55,904 bases of DNA from an uncultured Akkermansia sp. (GCA_904502165.1 CAJGDB010000002.1:1-55904), one strand, 5' to 3'. Positions 15,214 to 24,962 are shown, counted from the stretch's first letter. Program-made: numbers and translations. Notes: generated from the letters alone by a model not told the origin.

Positions 15214-18072
15214 ATGTCCAAGACTCTTATCATTGCCGAGAAGCCCAGCGTTGCTGCCGATCTAGCCCGTGTTCTGGGCAAGCATCTGGGTAAGTTCAAA
15301 AAAGATGACTCTGGTCAGAGTTTCTCCAATGATACCCTCATCATCACCTCGGCAGTAGGTCACCTGGTGGAGCAGAAGAAGCCGCAGACGGAAGATGGCA
15401 AGAGTCTGCCCTGGAAGATGGAGTATCTGCCGGTCATGCCCCGCAACATGGAGCTGGAGCCTATTGATAAATCGGCCGACCGCCTCCGCAAAGTCCTGAA
15501 ACTTGCCCGCAGCAAGGAAGTCACAGACCTGGTGAACGCATGCGATGCAGGGCGCGAGGGTGAACTTATTTTCCGCAACATCATCCGCTACGGAAAAATC
15601 AGGAAACCCATCCGCCGCCTGTGGATGCAGAGCATGACAGATGATTCCATCATCGAAGCCTGGAATACCCTCAAGACGGATGAGGAAATGCTCAATCTGG
15701 CCGATGCAGCAGTGTGCCGCAGCGAGTCAGACTGGCTGGTCGGTCTCAACAGCACCCGTGCCCTCACCGCCCTGCAAAGCGGCGTGGGTGGTTTCAATGT
15801 CACACCGACCGGCCGAGTGCAGACCCCCACTCTGGCACTGCTGGCAGCCCGGCAGAAAGACATTCTTTCCTTTGAGCCTGAAACCTATCACGAAATTCAC
15901 GCCTCATTTACAGCCCGATCCGGCAGCTACGATGGCCGCTGGTTTGACCCGGCCTGGAAGAAGAATGAAAAAGCCCCGCAAAAAACAAAGGAACGGCTGT
16001 GGGACGCTGCCACGGCAGCAGCCATTGCCTCCCGCTGCCAGGGGCAGGCAGCCACAGTCAAGGAGACACGCAAGCCGGTTTCCATGCCCGCTCCCCTGCT
16101 CTTTGATCTGACCTCTCTGCAGAAGGAAGCGAGCAACCGCTTCGGGTTCTCAGCCCGCCGCACCCTGCAGATTGCACAGGAATGCTATGAAAAGCACAAA
16201 GTGCTGACCTACCCGCGTACGGATTCCAAATTCCTGCCGAATGACTATCTGAAGGTAGCCACCCGCACGGTGAGCGCCATTGCGGAAAACATGCCGGAGT
16301 TTTCCGGATATGCAAGCAGCATTCTGGAAAGCAAGAGCGTGCGCCCCAACAAACGCGTTTTTGACAGCTCCAAGGTGAGCGACCACTTCGCTATCATCCC
16401 CACCGGCAAATTCGTCAACCTCACCGGAGATGCAGCCCGCATCTTTACTCTCGTTATCCAGCGCTTCCTGGGTGTATTCATGCCCAACGCCGAATACGAG
16501 GATACCGAACGCACCACCATCATTACCTCTACGCAGGATCATTTCTATACGCACGGGAGAGTCATGCTCACCCCCGGCTGGCGTGCGCTCTACGGGCCAG
16601 ACAAGCGCAAGAAGGACGAACTCTGCTCCATTGCCCGTGATGAAAAGGTAACAGCTGCCAGGGTTGAGGCCCGGGCTGACCAGACAAAGGCCCCTGCTGC
16701 CTACACAGAAGCAACCCTGCTTACCGCCATGGAAACAGCCGGCAAGCTGGTAGAAGATGAAGACCTGGCCGATGCCATGAAGGAACGCGGACTGGGTACG
16801 CCAGCCACCCGGGCAGCCATCATTGAAGGGCTCATTACCCAGGAATACATTGCCCGCGAAGGAAAGGAACTCATGGCCACCCGCCGTGGTATGGACCTCA
16901 TTGACCTGCTGGGCAAGATCGGGCTCAGCACGCTTTCCAGCCCGGAACTTACGGGCGAATGGGAATACCGCCTCAAGCAAATGGAAAGCGGCCGACTGGA
17001 TCGCAACACGTTCATGACCGACATCCGCACCTACACTACCGACATCGTGGAAGCGGTGCGTGATTACATGAAGAACGGCAAGAATCCGGACCTGGAACTC
17101 ACCTGCCCCGCTTGCGGTGCAAAGGGGCTCAGCAGCAGGGTGGATGCCATCTCCTGCAACAGCTGCAAATTCCGCATCCGCCGCGTGCATGCCGGTCTCA
17201 CCCTCAGCGATGACCAGCTCTGCGAACTCATCAGCGGCGGGGCCCTGCCTGTCATGGATGGCTTCCGTTCCAAATTCGGCAAGCCGTTCAAGGCTGGTCT
17301 CCGCATGGTGGCACCCCAGACTGCCCGCAGTACATGGAAAGCCGAATTCTATTTTGACTCTGACCGCAGCCCTGAAGCAAAGGCCGATGAAGCCCCCGCG
17401 CAGACTGCAGGCCTCGTGGAAGTGAAGGGCCAGGGTGAGCTGGAGCTTCAGATCAATGACAAGCAATGGAGTGTGCCGGAATTCACCCAGGCAGGGGGAC
17501 GCAAGGGATTCACCATGTCGCGTAACATTCTGGGCATGGATATCAGCGAGGATGTTCTGCGCCAGGTTCTTTCCCAGGGCAAGAGCGAGCTTATCACCGG
17601 CTTCATCTCCCAGCGTACACACCGCGCATTTGATGCCTATCTTGTGCTGGATGAGAAGAAGGGCAATGTCGGCTTTGAATTTCCACCCCGCGAACCTCGC
17701 CAGAAAGGCAGCAAGGAGAAGGCAGACAAGAAGTTCACCGCCGCCTCTGCAGCCGCTGAGGATGTGAGCAAAGGAAACTCCCATGGTAGCATCAAGGTGA
17801 AAGGCAAGGGTGAGTACGAACTGATCGAAACCGCCGCCGCCTGGCACATCAACGGTCTGACTTACGGCAAAGCCCACAAACCGCTGGTCATCCCACACAC
17901 GATGTGCGACATCAATATTGATGCAGCCACCATCATGCTGCTGCTCACCAAGGGTAAAACAGAGCTCATCAAGGACTTCACCAGCCACAAAAGCGGCAAG
18001 AAGTTCGATGCCTACCTCGTGTTCAACGCCTCCACTGGCCGCGTTTCATACGAATTCCCGCCGCGCAAGTAA
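15214..18072 (+). CDS. topB: Type IA DNA topoisomerase (TopB-like) with C-terminal repeats
   Basis: Relaxes or decatenates DNA by single-strand passage. The 952 residues start with the topoisomerase III signature LIIAEKPSVAADLARVLG; TOPRIM acidic residues lie in DAGREGE (about 111-117); the active-site tyrosine is Tyr333 in VLTYPRTDS. After the core (to about 620) come one four-Cys zinc motif (CPAC...CNSC) and three copies of a topoisomerase C-terminal repeat, the last two ending in near-identical AFDAYLVLD...FEFPPR and KFDAYLVFN...YEFPPR. E. coli TopB has about 650 residues, so the tail is a large addition. An SBF-like carrier gene follows after 21 bases. Confidence 0.92.
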   Translation: MSKTLIIAEKPSVAADLARVLGKHLGKFKKDDSGQSFSNDTLIITSAVGHLVEQKKPQTEDGKSLPWKMEYLPVMPRNMELEPIDKSADRLRKVLKLARSKEVTDLVNACDAGREGELIFRNIIRYGKIRKPIRRLWMQSMTDDSIIEAWNTLKTDEEMLNLADAAVCRSESDWLVGLNSTRALTALQSGVGGFNVTPTGRVQTPTLALLAARQKDILSFEPETYHEIHASFTARSGSYDGRWFDPAWKKNEKAPQKTKERLWDAATAAAIASRCQGQAATVKETRKPVSMPAPLLFDLTSLQKEASNRFGFSARRTLQIAQECYEKHKVLTYPRTDSKFLPNDYLKVATRTVSAIAENMPEFSGYASSILESKSVRPNKRVFDSSKVSDHFAIIPTGKFVNLTGDAARIFTLVIQRFLGVFMPNAEYEDTERTTIITSTQDHFYTHGRVMLTPGWRALYGPDKRKKDELCSIARDEKVTAARVEARADQTKAPAAYTEATLLTAMETAGKLVEDEDLADAMKERGLGTPATRAAIIEGLITQEYIAREGKELMATRRGMDLIDLLGKIGLSTLSSPELTGEWEYRLKQMESGRLDRNTFMTDIRTYTTDIVEAVRDYMKNGKNPDLELTCPACGAKGLSSRVDAISCNSCKFRIRRVHAGLTLSDDQLCELISGGALPVMDGFRSKFGKPFKAGLRMVAPQTARSTWKAEFYFDSDRSPEAKADEAPAQTAGLVEVKGQGELELQINDKQWSVPEFTQAGGRKGFTMSRNILGMDISEDVLRQVLSQGKSELITGFISQRTHRAFDAYLVLDEKKGNVGFEFPPREPRQKGSKEKADKKFTAASAAAEDVSKGNSHGSIKVKGKGEYELIETAAAWHINGLTYGKAHKPLVIPHTMCDINIDAATIMLLLTKGKTELIKDFTSHKSGKKFDAYLVFNASTGRVSYEFPPRK

Positions 18073-18093
18073 TCCGAAGAATGCTCCATTCCC

Positions 18094-19086
18094 ATGGGGA
18101 TCATCAGAAAGATACTCAGCTACTTTGATGTTTTCACCACGGGGATTCTCCTCAGTCTGGCGCTGGGTATCATTATACCCTGTCACGGCAGCGGGGCAGA
18201 GTTCTTTGACTGGCTCACCAATACAGCCATCGTCCTGCTGTTCTTTCTATACGGCGTGAAACTTTCGCGCAAATCCGTGATAGAAGGGCTGCTCAACTGG
18301 CGGCTGCAGAGCATGGTCTTTGCCTTCACCTTTATTTTCTTTCCCATCGTTATTCCGCTGCTGCGCCCGGTATTTGAGCCTATGGTGGGCGGTGCCCTTT
18401 TCATGGGGCTGGTGTATGTGGCCTGCCTGCCCTCCACCGTGCAGAGCAGTATAGCATTCACCTCCGTAGCCGGAGGCAATGTGCCGGCTGCGGTCTGTTC
18501 TGCCTCCGTCTCCAGTCTGCTGGGCGTGTTCCTGACCCCCTTTCTGGTGAGCCTGCTCTTTTCAGCCAACACAGGCGGAGCCCAGGTCGGGCTGGATACA
18601 GTACTGAAAATCTGCTACCAGATTCTGCTGCCGTTCATGGCCGGACAACTCAGCCAGCCCCTGCTCCGCAAATGGGTGCTGGGGCACAAGACCCTGATTG
18701 GATGGAACGATAAGGCCACCATCTGGCTGGTGGTCTACACCGCTTTCTCCAATGCCACCAGCGGAGGCTATTGGGACAAACTGGCCCCATCCCAGCTGGG
18801 CGGGCTCGTGCTTGCCTGTATCATCATCCTGCTTCTCACCTTCGGCATCACCTGGTACAGCAGCAGACTTCTGGGGTTCAACCGGGAAGACAGCATCACC
18901 ATTGTCTTCTGCGGCTCAAAGAAGAGTCTGGCGGTGGGAGCCCCCATGATGATGGCCATCTTCGGCACGCTGGATAACAATCTGCTGCTGCCGCTCATGG
19001 TATTCCACCAGGTCCAGCTCATGCTCTGCGCCCATCTGGCTCGCCTCTGGTCCAGAGACTCTGCGGCCGATTCCGGCGGCTATTGA
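18094..19086 (+). CDS. Bile acid:sodium symporter-like membrane carrier (SBF-like)
   Basis: A 330-residue integral membrane protein with about nine to ten hydrophobic segments. Residues such as YGVKLSRKSVIEGLLNWRLQ and CLPSTVQSSIAFTSVAGGNVPAAVCSAS match the SBF-like/YfeH branch of the bile acid:sodium symporter superfamily. Transported substrate unknown: the superfamily includes carriers of organic anions, arsenite and bile acids. It begins 21 bases after topB and is probably read from the same transcript. Confidence 0.85.
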   Translation: MGIIRKILSYFDVFTTGILLSLALGIIIPCHGSGAEFFDWLTNTAIVLLFFLYGVKLSRKSVIEGLLNWRLQSMVFAFTFIFFPIVIPLLRPVFEPMVGGALFMGLVYVACLPSTVQSSIAFTSVAGGNVPAAVCSASVSSLLGVFLTPFLVSLLFSANTGGAQVGLDTVLKICYQILLPFMAGQLSQPLLRKWVLGHKTLIGWNDKATIWLVVYTAFSNATSGGYWDKLAPSQLGGLVLACIIILLLTFGITWYSSRLLGFNREDSITIVFCGSKKSLAVGAPMMMAIFGTLDNNLLLPLMVFHQVQLMLCAHLARLWSRDSAADSGGY

Positions 19087-19115
19087 TTGACTTTTGCCCC
19101 CTTACCTTCTATACT
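19087..19115 (+). promoter_or_regulatory. Promoter of the TIGR02206-like gene
   Basis: TTGACT (19087-19092), 17-base spacer, TATACT (19110-19115). The -35 box begins one base after the previous stop codon, and the ATG is 11 bases beyond the -10 box. Confidence 0.65.
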
Positions 19116-19126
19116 ACCTGCCGAAT

Positions 19127-19858
19127 ATGGAGACAACAGAAGCTTTCATACGCTGGTCAGCCCCCCACTGGGGTGCCATCATGCTCACAGCTGTGGTGAC
19201 AGCGGGTATTCTTGCCGGCGGCCGGCGGCAGTCGGAAGAGATAAAGCGGAAAATCTGCCGGGCGCTTGCCGTGGTGGTGGGGCTTATCTACGCAACTGAT
19301 TCCTCCTATATCCTGTTCACCCAGTATCATGGCAGCTGGGAACAGAATCTGCCGTTTCACTACTGCAGCATGATGCTGCTGGTTGCCACCTACGCATTAT
19401 GGACCCGCAACCGCACAGCCTGCTGGGTGTTGTATTTCGGTGCACTCACAGCCTGTCTGCAGGGACTGATAACCCCGGCTCTGAAAGCAGATTTCCCCAC
19501 GATGCGTTTCTGCCTCTTCTTCAGCCTGCACGGCATACTGATGCCAGCGGCTCTGGTTGTTCCTCTGCTGCTGGGCATGCGCGCCCGCCTGGGCGATATT
19601 CTCCGCAGTATTCTGCTGATGGATATCTACCTTATCTGCATCCACCCGGTCAACCTGCTGCTGGGCACGAACTATGGTTTCACCATGGAAAGTCCTGTTC
19701 CCGGCTGTATCCTGGATTACGCCGGACCTGCGCCCTGGTACTACCTGATCCTGCAAATTCCGGCATTCGGTCTGTTCTACCTGCTGCACCTGCCAGTCAG
19801 GGAAAACGCAGAGGCGGAAATCAGGCTCCCAGAAGCTGAAGAATCCGCTCGCGTGTAG
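19127..19858 (+). CDS. TIGR02206/YwaF-like integral membrane protein
   Basis: A 243-residue protein with about six to seven membrane helices. The conserved beginning FIRWSAPHWGAIM and the helix containing LPFHYCSMMLLVATYALW match, from memory, the uncharacterised TIGR02206 (YwaF) membrane family. No function is established for that family. The ATG at 19127 is preferred over an upstream TTG at 19094 because the latter lies inside the promoter. The 3' end overlaps the convergent ankyrin gene by 38 bases. Confidence 0.75.
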   Translation: METTEAFIRWSAPHWGAIMLTAVVTAGILAGGRRQSEEIKRKICRALAVVVGLIYATDSSYILFTQYHGSWEQNLPFHYCSMMLLVATYALWTRNRTACWVLYFGALTACLQGLITPALKADFPTMRFCLFFSLHGILMPAALVVPLLLGMRARLGDILRSILLMDIYLICIHPVNLLLGTNYGFTMESPVPGCILDYAGPAPWYYLILQIPAFGLFYLLHLPVRENAEAEIRLPEAEESARV

Positions 19859-20411
19859 CGGTATCCTGTACCTCGCGAGCATGAAGGGCGGCCCTGGAGC
19901 CTTCCTCATCCACAGCCTCAGCATCAGCCCCGGCCTCGAGCAGTTGCTGCACCTGTTTTTCAAAACCAGACCAGGCAGCCACCATGAGCGGCGTAACCCC
20001 CATGCAGTTTCGGGCATTCACTTCTGCCCCCTGTTCCAGCAGGTAACGCGCAATTTCAATCTCATTGTTGCGAACGGCAAAATGAAGAGCCGTGTCTCCC
20101 TCATGATTGCAGGCATTCACCTGGGCATTGTGCATCAGCAGTACCCGGACCACCTCCATGTGCCCCTCGGCAGCGGCAGACATGAGAGCCGTTGTCCCCT
20201 CGGCATCAGGAGCTTCCACACAGGCACCATGCTCCACCATGCGCTGCACCGACAAGGCATCGCCCACCCTGGACCACTCAGCAAGCAACGCCGTTTCCTC
20301 CGGCGCAAGGTCAGCCTGAGAGGGCATGTGCGGAGCCAGGGCCACCGCTGCCATGACTCCCAGAGCTCCGAACAGACCTCCCAGCAGCGGAATGTAGTGC
20401 ATCTTACGCAT
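19821..20411 (-). CDS. Ankyrin-repeat protein with N-terminal membrane anchor
   Basis: A 196-residue protein with one hydrophobic segment (about 6-27) that could be a signal anchor, and about three ankyrin repeats (residues 60-170), each with the usual GTTALMSAAAEGH, GDTALHFAVRNNE and GVTPLMVAAWSG starts. Ankyrin repeats bind protein partners. The gene starts 24 bases after argD and is probably co-transcribed with it, though the functions look unrelated. A second ATG is three codons into the gene. The larger ankyrin protein at 39382 shares the anchor-plus-repeats layout. Confidence 0.85.
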   Translation of the reverse strand: MRKMHYIPLLGGLFGALGVMAAVALAPHMPSQADLAPEETALLAEWSRVGDALSVQRMVEHGACVEAPDAEGTTALMSAAAEGHMEVVRVLLMHNAQVNACNHEGDTALHFAVRNNEIEIARYLLEQGAEVNARNCMGVTPLMVAAWSGFEKQVQQLLEAGADAEAVDEEGSRAALHAREVQDTATRERILQLLGA

Positions 20412-20435
20412 AATCCGTCCTATCTACTGAATGGT

Positions 20436-21674
20436 TTACACAAGAGATTCCAGAACCTGACGAAGAATGGCAAGACCTTCCTCGAGCGTTGCGTCCGGCA
20501 CATTCAGCGCAGGAATGAGACGCAGGGTATCCGGACCGGCAGGGCAAGCCAGCAGGCCAGCCTCACGACACAGATTATTCACATGCCCTGCGGGAGTCTG
20601 CCCGGCCGGCACGCTGAAGGAACCTGCACGCAGCCCCACACCACGCAGAAGTCCAAGCCCGCGTACCGTTTCCACGCAAGGAAGGCCCCAGCCTTCAACA
20701 GTTGAGCGGATGTACTCACCCAGGCGGGCTGCACGCTCCACAAGCCCCTGCTCCAGTACTTCATTCACCACAGCCAGAGAGGTGGCACAGGCCAACGGAG
20801 TTCCACCAAAAGTAGAGCCATGAGACCCCGGGCTCATAATGGAGGAAAGGGGTGTACCCGTGGAATCGATAGCACGGTTGCTCACCCAGAAACACCCGAT
20901 GGGGAACCCACCACCAATACCCTTGGCGCAGGAAACCAGATCAGGCTCAATCTCCGGGCAGATAGCCTTCCACCCCATTGTGGCTCCGCAACGCCCCACA
21001 CCGCACTGCACTTCATCAATCATGAGCATGAGGTCGTGTTCCTTGCAGAGCTGAGCCACTCCACGCAGGAACTCGGGCGTGGCAGGATTCACCCCGCCCT
21101 CACCCTGCACAGCCTCCAGCATGATACCGCAGGTAACCGGAGAAACAGCAGAACGCAGTCCCTCCAGATCATTGAAATCCACATATCTGAACCCCGTGAG
21201 CAGCGGGTCAAACTCCACCTGGACTTTCTCCTGTCCGGTAGCAGCCAGCGTGCCCAGCGTGCGGCCATGGAAACTCTTATTGAACGTAATCACCTCGTAA
21301 CGGGGAGAACCATCTGCCGCCGGGCGGCGATGACCGAAACGGCGGGCAGTCTTGATGATGCCTTCATTACCTTCAGCTCCGGAATTGCAGAAAAATACGC
21401 GTCCCGGTATACCGATGAGCTTTTCCACCACTACCTCTGCCAGCTTGGCCTGACCAGGAATACCATAGAGATTCGAACAATGCATCAGCGTATGTGCCTG
21501 CTCGGTGAGAGCCTGCACGACAACAGGGTTGCAATGCCCCAGGGAACAAGTGGCAATGCCAGCACAGAAATCCACATAACGGCGGCCTTCCGTATCGTAC
21601 AGGTAGGAACCCTCACCCCGCGCTGCATCCAGAGGAGCGCGGCCATACGTCGGCAATACATACTGGTCGTTCAT
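20436..21674 (-). CDS. argD: Acetylornithine aminotransferase family protein
   Basis: Class III PLP aminotransferase of 412 residues, most like acetylornithine aminotransferase of arginine (or lysine) biosynthesis. Motifs: FCNSGAEGNEGIIKTAR (phosphate binding), SFHGRTLGTLAATGQEK, MLEAVQGEGG, DEVQCGVGR and SCAKGIGGGFPIG with the PLP lysine. Related omega-aminotransferases share these motifs, so the assignment rests on overall similarity. The start at 21674 is supported by the promoter ending 10 bases upstream. No other arg gene is near. Confidence 0.85.
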   Translation of the reverse strand: MNDQYVLPTYGRAPLDAARGEGSYLYDTEGRRYVDFCAGIATCSLGHCNPVVVQALTEQAHTLMHCSNLYGIPGQAKLAEVVVEKLIGIPGRVFFCNSGAEGNEGIIKTARRFGHRRPAADGSPRYEVITFNKSFHGRTLGTLAATGQEKVQVEFDPLLTGFRYVDFNDLEGLRSAVSPVTCGIMLEAVQGEGGVNPATPEFLRGVAQLCKEHDLMLMIDEVQCGVGRCGATMGWKAICPEIEPDLVSCAKGIGGGFPIGCFWVSNRAIDSTGTPLSSIMSPGSHGSTFGGTPLACATSLAVVNEVLEQGLVERAARLGEYIRSTVEGWGLPCVETVRGLGLLRGVGLRAGSFSVPAGQTPAGHVNNLCREAGLLACPAGPDTLRLIPALNVPDATLEEGLAILRQVLESLV

Positions 21675-21684
21675 AACGGACACA

Positions 21685-21713
21685 AATCTACACCCGGCAG
21701 GCAGATTTGTCAA
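21685..21713 (-). promoter_or_regulatory. argD promoter
   Basis: On the minus strand: perfect TTGACA (21708-21713), 17-base spacer, TAGATT (21685-21690), 10 bases before the ATG at 21674. Confidence 0.65.
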
Positions 21714-21736
21714 TCATTTCCCACACAGGTGCTGCG

Positions 21737-23257
21737 TCACTTCTTCTGTGCCGCAGGCTTGGGCGCCGGCGCTGGCCGAAGCTCAGGCATAAAGGTTTCT
21801 GCCGTTGTCTGAACAGCAGGCCGGAAGGGCGACTGGCGCGTTGTTTCCAACAGGCGCTGCATCAGCTGGCGGCCATAGCGCTCATCCTTGCCCAGAAAGG
21901 CTACCGAAGCCTGCAGAAGCTGAGCACGAAGCCGGTTTCTTTCACTCTGTGCACGGCGGGCAACCTGCCCGAAACATTCCACTGCCGTAGCATAATCCTT
22001 CTGCTCTGCAAGGTGCCAGGCGAGCATTTCCATGAGCTGAGCCCCCTCACTCCGGGCCAGTTGCGGCTGAATGCTCTGGATGAGCCCAGCCCGGTTTCCA
22101 CCGGTTGCAATCACCAGCTTACTCCATTGCTCAAAGACATTCCCGCTCTCACCTTGATGCCGGCCAAGCTGGGCAAACGGGCGGTAGAGGGGGTCTCCCA
22201 GCACCACGTTCTGCCATGAAATCCACGGGGTTGCCACAAGCGCGGCCTCTGCCACGGTGCAGCCTTTCAGCAAGCGATCATAGAAGATATCAAAACGCAC
22301 ACACCCGGCCAGCAATGGTTCGTACACATTGCCCACTGTAACAACCGCCCCTCTCTGCAGCAAAGCCCCGATCCAGGTAGCGCCACTCTTGATGGATGTG
22401 CCACTGAAGGAGTGCAGATGACAGGCTATTGCCCCCGGTGCAAAGCGGAAATCTGCGTGCGTTTTCGGATGAAACGGCCCGTATGCCGGATTCGTATACC
22501 ACCCGAAATACACGCTTGTATCCAGCATGAGCGGGAACGCCGGCGGCAGCACCTTCCGGGATTCCTCGTGAAAAAGCGGTTGTCCCTGCTCCACCGCCAT
22601 CCGGGCAATGGCGCTGAATGTTCCGTCTCCCTGCTTGTAGGGTCCCCCCTGGTCTACCACAGTCCAGCCCCACAATCCCCGCTTTTCCACCTCTGCCGGG
22701 AACTGAATCATCCGGCGGATGGAAGCATCATCCGGCGCGTCAATGCGGCAGACTGCCAGTACTGGAGGCCGGGCCGCCACCATTTCTTCCTCCTTATTGA
22801 AAAAGGGATTATTCAACGGGCCCTTGATATCATACCGGGAACCCAGCAGCATGATTTCTGAATCGACAGAAGCGCAATTCTGGGTCATGTATGTCGATTT
22901 CCGGCCAGGCACTGCATCCTCTTTCACCCTGAGTGGCATATCCGGCATCAGCACCAGGGCATACACCGGAACCAACCCGGATGCCTTCAGCGCCGGCAGC
23001 TCCCATTGCTTCTCGCGGGCTATCTGTAGAAGGGGGTAGCGTATAGAAGTATCAAAAGTCTGGCGGGAGATAGTTTCTCCCTTACCGGCATGGAGTCCCA
23101 CACACTGCTCTGCAGGAATCGAGCGTTTGTTGCAGTACGCCTGGGCGCATTGCTCACTACGCTTCGAATCTGCATTGTACACCACCACCACATGGTCTGG
23201 TAACAAGCCACGTGCCACCAGAGCCCCCAGAAAAACAACAAACAGAAAACGGAGCAT
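21737..23257 (-). CDS. TIGR03790-like exported protein
   Basis: A 506-residue protein with an N-terminal export signal (about 1-18). Features such as PDHVVVVYNADSKRSEQ, YCNKRSIPAEQCVGL, LAVCRIDAPDDASIRRMI and ATPWISWQNVVLGDPLYRPF match my memory of the TIGR03790 family, which is reported to occur in species carrying exosortase. The C-terminal 140 residues look like TPR helices and a Pro/Ala/Lys tail. Function unknown. It starts 12 bases after ffh, so the two are likely co-transcribed. No exosortase gene or PEP-CTERM tail is seen in this window. Confidence 0.65.
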   Translation of the reverse strand: MLRFLFVVFLGALVARGLLPDHVVVVYNADSKRSEQCAQAYCNKRSIPAEQCVGLHAGKGETISRQTFDTSIRYPLLQIAREKQWELPALKASGLVPVYALVLMPDMPLRVKEDAVPGRKSTYMTQNCASVDSEIMLLGSRYDIKGPLNNPFFNKEEEMVAARPPVLAVCRIDAPDDASIRRMIQFPAEVEKRGLWGWTVVDQGGPYKQGDGTFSAIARMAVEQGQPLFHEESRKVLPPAFPLMLDTSVYFGWYTNPAYGPFHPKTHADFRFAPGAIACHLHSFSGTSIKSGATWIGALLQRGAVVTVGNVYEPLLAGCVRFDIFYDRLLKGCTVAEAALVATPWISWQNVVLGDPLYRPFAQLGRHQGESGNVFEQWSKLVIATGGNRAGLIQSIQPQLARSEGAQLMEMLAWHLAEQKDYATAVECFGQVARRAQSERNRLRAQLLQASVAFLGKDERYGRQLMQRLLETTRQSPFRPAVQTTAETFMPELRPAPAPKPAAQKK

Positions 23258-23269
23258 GGCAGTACAGCA

Positions 23270-24799
23270 TCAGCGGCGACGGAAAAGCCCGCTGAAAGCC
23301 CCGATACCCTTGGGCATTTTAGGCTTGGCTCCGCCTCCACCCATCAGGGCAGACAAATCAGGCATCTGGCTCATATCAGGCATACCGCCATGTCCCATCA
23401 GCGAGCTCATATCGGGCATACCGCCCCCCTGCCCGTTCATCATAGCGCTCATATCGGGCATACCGCCCTTAGAGCCTTTCATAAGATTCTTCATCATGCC
23501 GCCCATCTTGCCCTTGCCCCCCATCATTTCCTTCATTTCCTTGAAGTTCTTGATAAACCGGTTCACTTCAATTTCCGACACACCGGAACCCTTGGCTATA
23601 CGGCGGCGGCGGGAGGGAATGAGCAGTTTGTAATTAAGGCGCTCAGCCGGAGTCATGGAAAGCACAATGGCCTCCATGCGCTTCATACGCTTCGGGTCCA
23701 TAGCCCCATCCGGCAACTGCTTGCGGATTTTGCTGAAACCAGGCAGCAGCCCCAGCAGCCCTTCCAGCGGGCCAAGGCTCTGCATCATCTTCATCTGGCT
23801 CAGGAAATCATTGAAATTGAACTCGCCGCTCATCATGCGGGTCATGGAGTTCATGGCCGATTCCTGGTCTATCTTCTCTGCAGCCTTTTCCACCAGGCCG
23901 ACAATATCGCCCATGCCCAGAATACGATCTGCCATGCGCTGCGGCACGAAAGGCCCAAACATATCGAGCTTCTCACCCTCACCCATGTACTTGATGGGCT
24001 TGCCGGTGATGGCCCGCATGGATAAAGCGGCACCACCGCGGGCATCGCCATCCAGCTTGGTCAGGATAATACCGGTAAGTCCTACCGCCTTATCAAAGGT
24101 CTGGGCCACCCGGACAGCCTGCTGCCCCGTGGCGGCATCTGCCACCAGCAACGCCTCCCGGGGTTCCAGAAACCGGGCCAGTTTCCGGAGTTCCGCCACC
24201 AGTTCCTCATCCACTTCCTGCCGCCCTGCCGTATCGAAGATGATGACATCGTGCTCCAGCCCGGCCGCCCACTTAAGAGCATCCTTGGCAACGCGAATCA
24301 CGTCCTTCTCCGAGGCTTCCGGGGTGTACACCGGCACCTCAATCTGCGCGGCCAGGGTAGCCAGCTGGTCAATAGCTGCCGGGCGAATCAAATCGCAAGC
24401 CACCAGCAAAGGCTTGTGCCCTTCCTTGAGCAGGCGGCGTGCCAGCTTGGCGCTCGTGGTGGTTTTACCTGCACCATTCAGACCTACTACCAGAATGCGG
24501 GCAGGCGCAGGCTCGAGCTGCAGCGGAGCAGCATCTCCCCCCAGAAGCTCTGAGAGCTGGTCGCGGAAAATCTTGACAATCTGTTCTCCGGGTTTCACCG
24601 ACTTGAGTACCTTTTCACCCATTGCCTCCTCTTTCACATGAGCAATGAACTCACGAGCAACGCTGTATTCCACATCGGCATCCAGCAGGGCCATGCGGAT
24701 ATCGCGCAGTGCTTCCTTAATGTTGGACTCTGTAATCTTGCTCAGCCCACGCATCTTGCGGAAGGCATCATCGAGCTTATCGGAGAGGAGCGAAAACAT
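23270..24799 (-). CDS. ffh: Signal recognition particle GTPase Ffh
   Basis: Ffh binds 4.5S RNA and signal sequences and directs ribosomes to the membrane via FtsY. The N domain is at about 1-90, and the G domain has GLNGAGKTTTSAKLA, DTAGRQ and TKLDGDARGG. The Met-rich M domain spans about 310-430. At 509 residues it is about 60 longer than usual: the extra C-terminal part is a Gly/Met tail with repeats of GGMPDMS. The P-loop has Asn where many Ffh proteins have Gln (GLQGxGKTTT). The promoter is immediately upstream. Confidence 0.95.
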   Translation of the reverse strand: MFSLLSDKLDDAFRKMRGLSKITESNIKEALRDIRMALLDADVEYSVAREFIAHVKEEAMGEKVLKSVKPGEQIVKIFRDQLSELLGGDAAPLQLEPAPARILVVGLNGAGKTTTSAKLARRLLKEGHKPLLVACDLIRPAAIDQLATLAAQIEVPVYTPEASEKDVIRVAKDALKWAAGLEHDVIIFDTAGRQEVDEELVAELRKLARFLEPREALLVADAATGQQAVRVAQTFDKAVGLTGIILTKLDGDARGGAALSMRAITGKPIKYMGEGEKLDMFGPFVPQRMADRILGMGDIVGLVEKAAEKIDQESAMNSMTRMMSGEFNFNDFLSQMKMMQSLGPLEGLLGLLPGFSKIRKQLPDGAMDPKRMKRMEAIVLSMTPAERLNYKLLIPSRRRRIAKGSGVSEIEVNRFIKNFKEMKEMMGGKGKMGGMMKNLMKGSKGGMPDMSAMMNGQGGGMPDMSSLMGHGGMPDMSQMPDLSALMGGGGAKPKMPKGIGAFSGLFRRR

Positions 24800-24805
24800 G
24801 CCTGC

Positions 24806-24834
24806 AAATTACCAGAAAACCCGCGGAGTGTCAA
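24806..24834 (-). promoter_or_regulatory. ffh promoter
   Basis: On the minus strand: perfect TTGACA (24829-24834), 17-base spacer, TAATTT (24806-24811), only 6 bases before the ATG at 24799, so transcription should begin at the start codon. Confidence 0.65.
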
Positions 24835-24962
24835 GCTGCCACGGCGTCAGTTTTCATTCACCGGGAAGCGAATCCATACCGCGCGGATGTTTTCTCATGC
24901 TTCCATTCACAAGACATTTCAAAGGGCGAGCAGGACAAAAATATCAAAATAAATCTTGACCT

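Noticed and set aside
16150..17988. A 612-codon open frame antisense to topB
   Set aside because: The topoisomerase on the plus strand has full family motifs; the antisense frame has no recognisable domain and follows from GC-rich codon bias.
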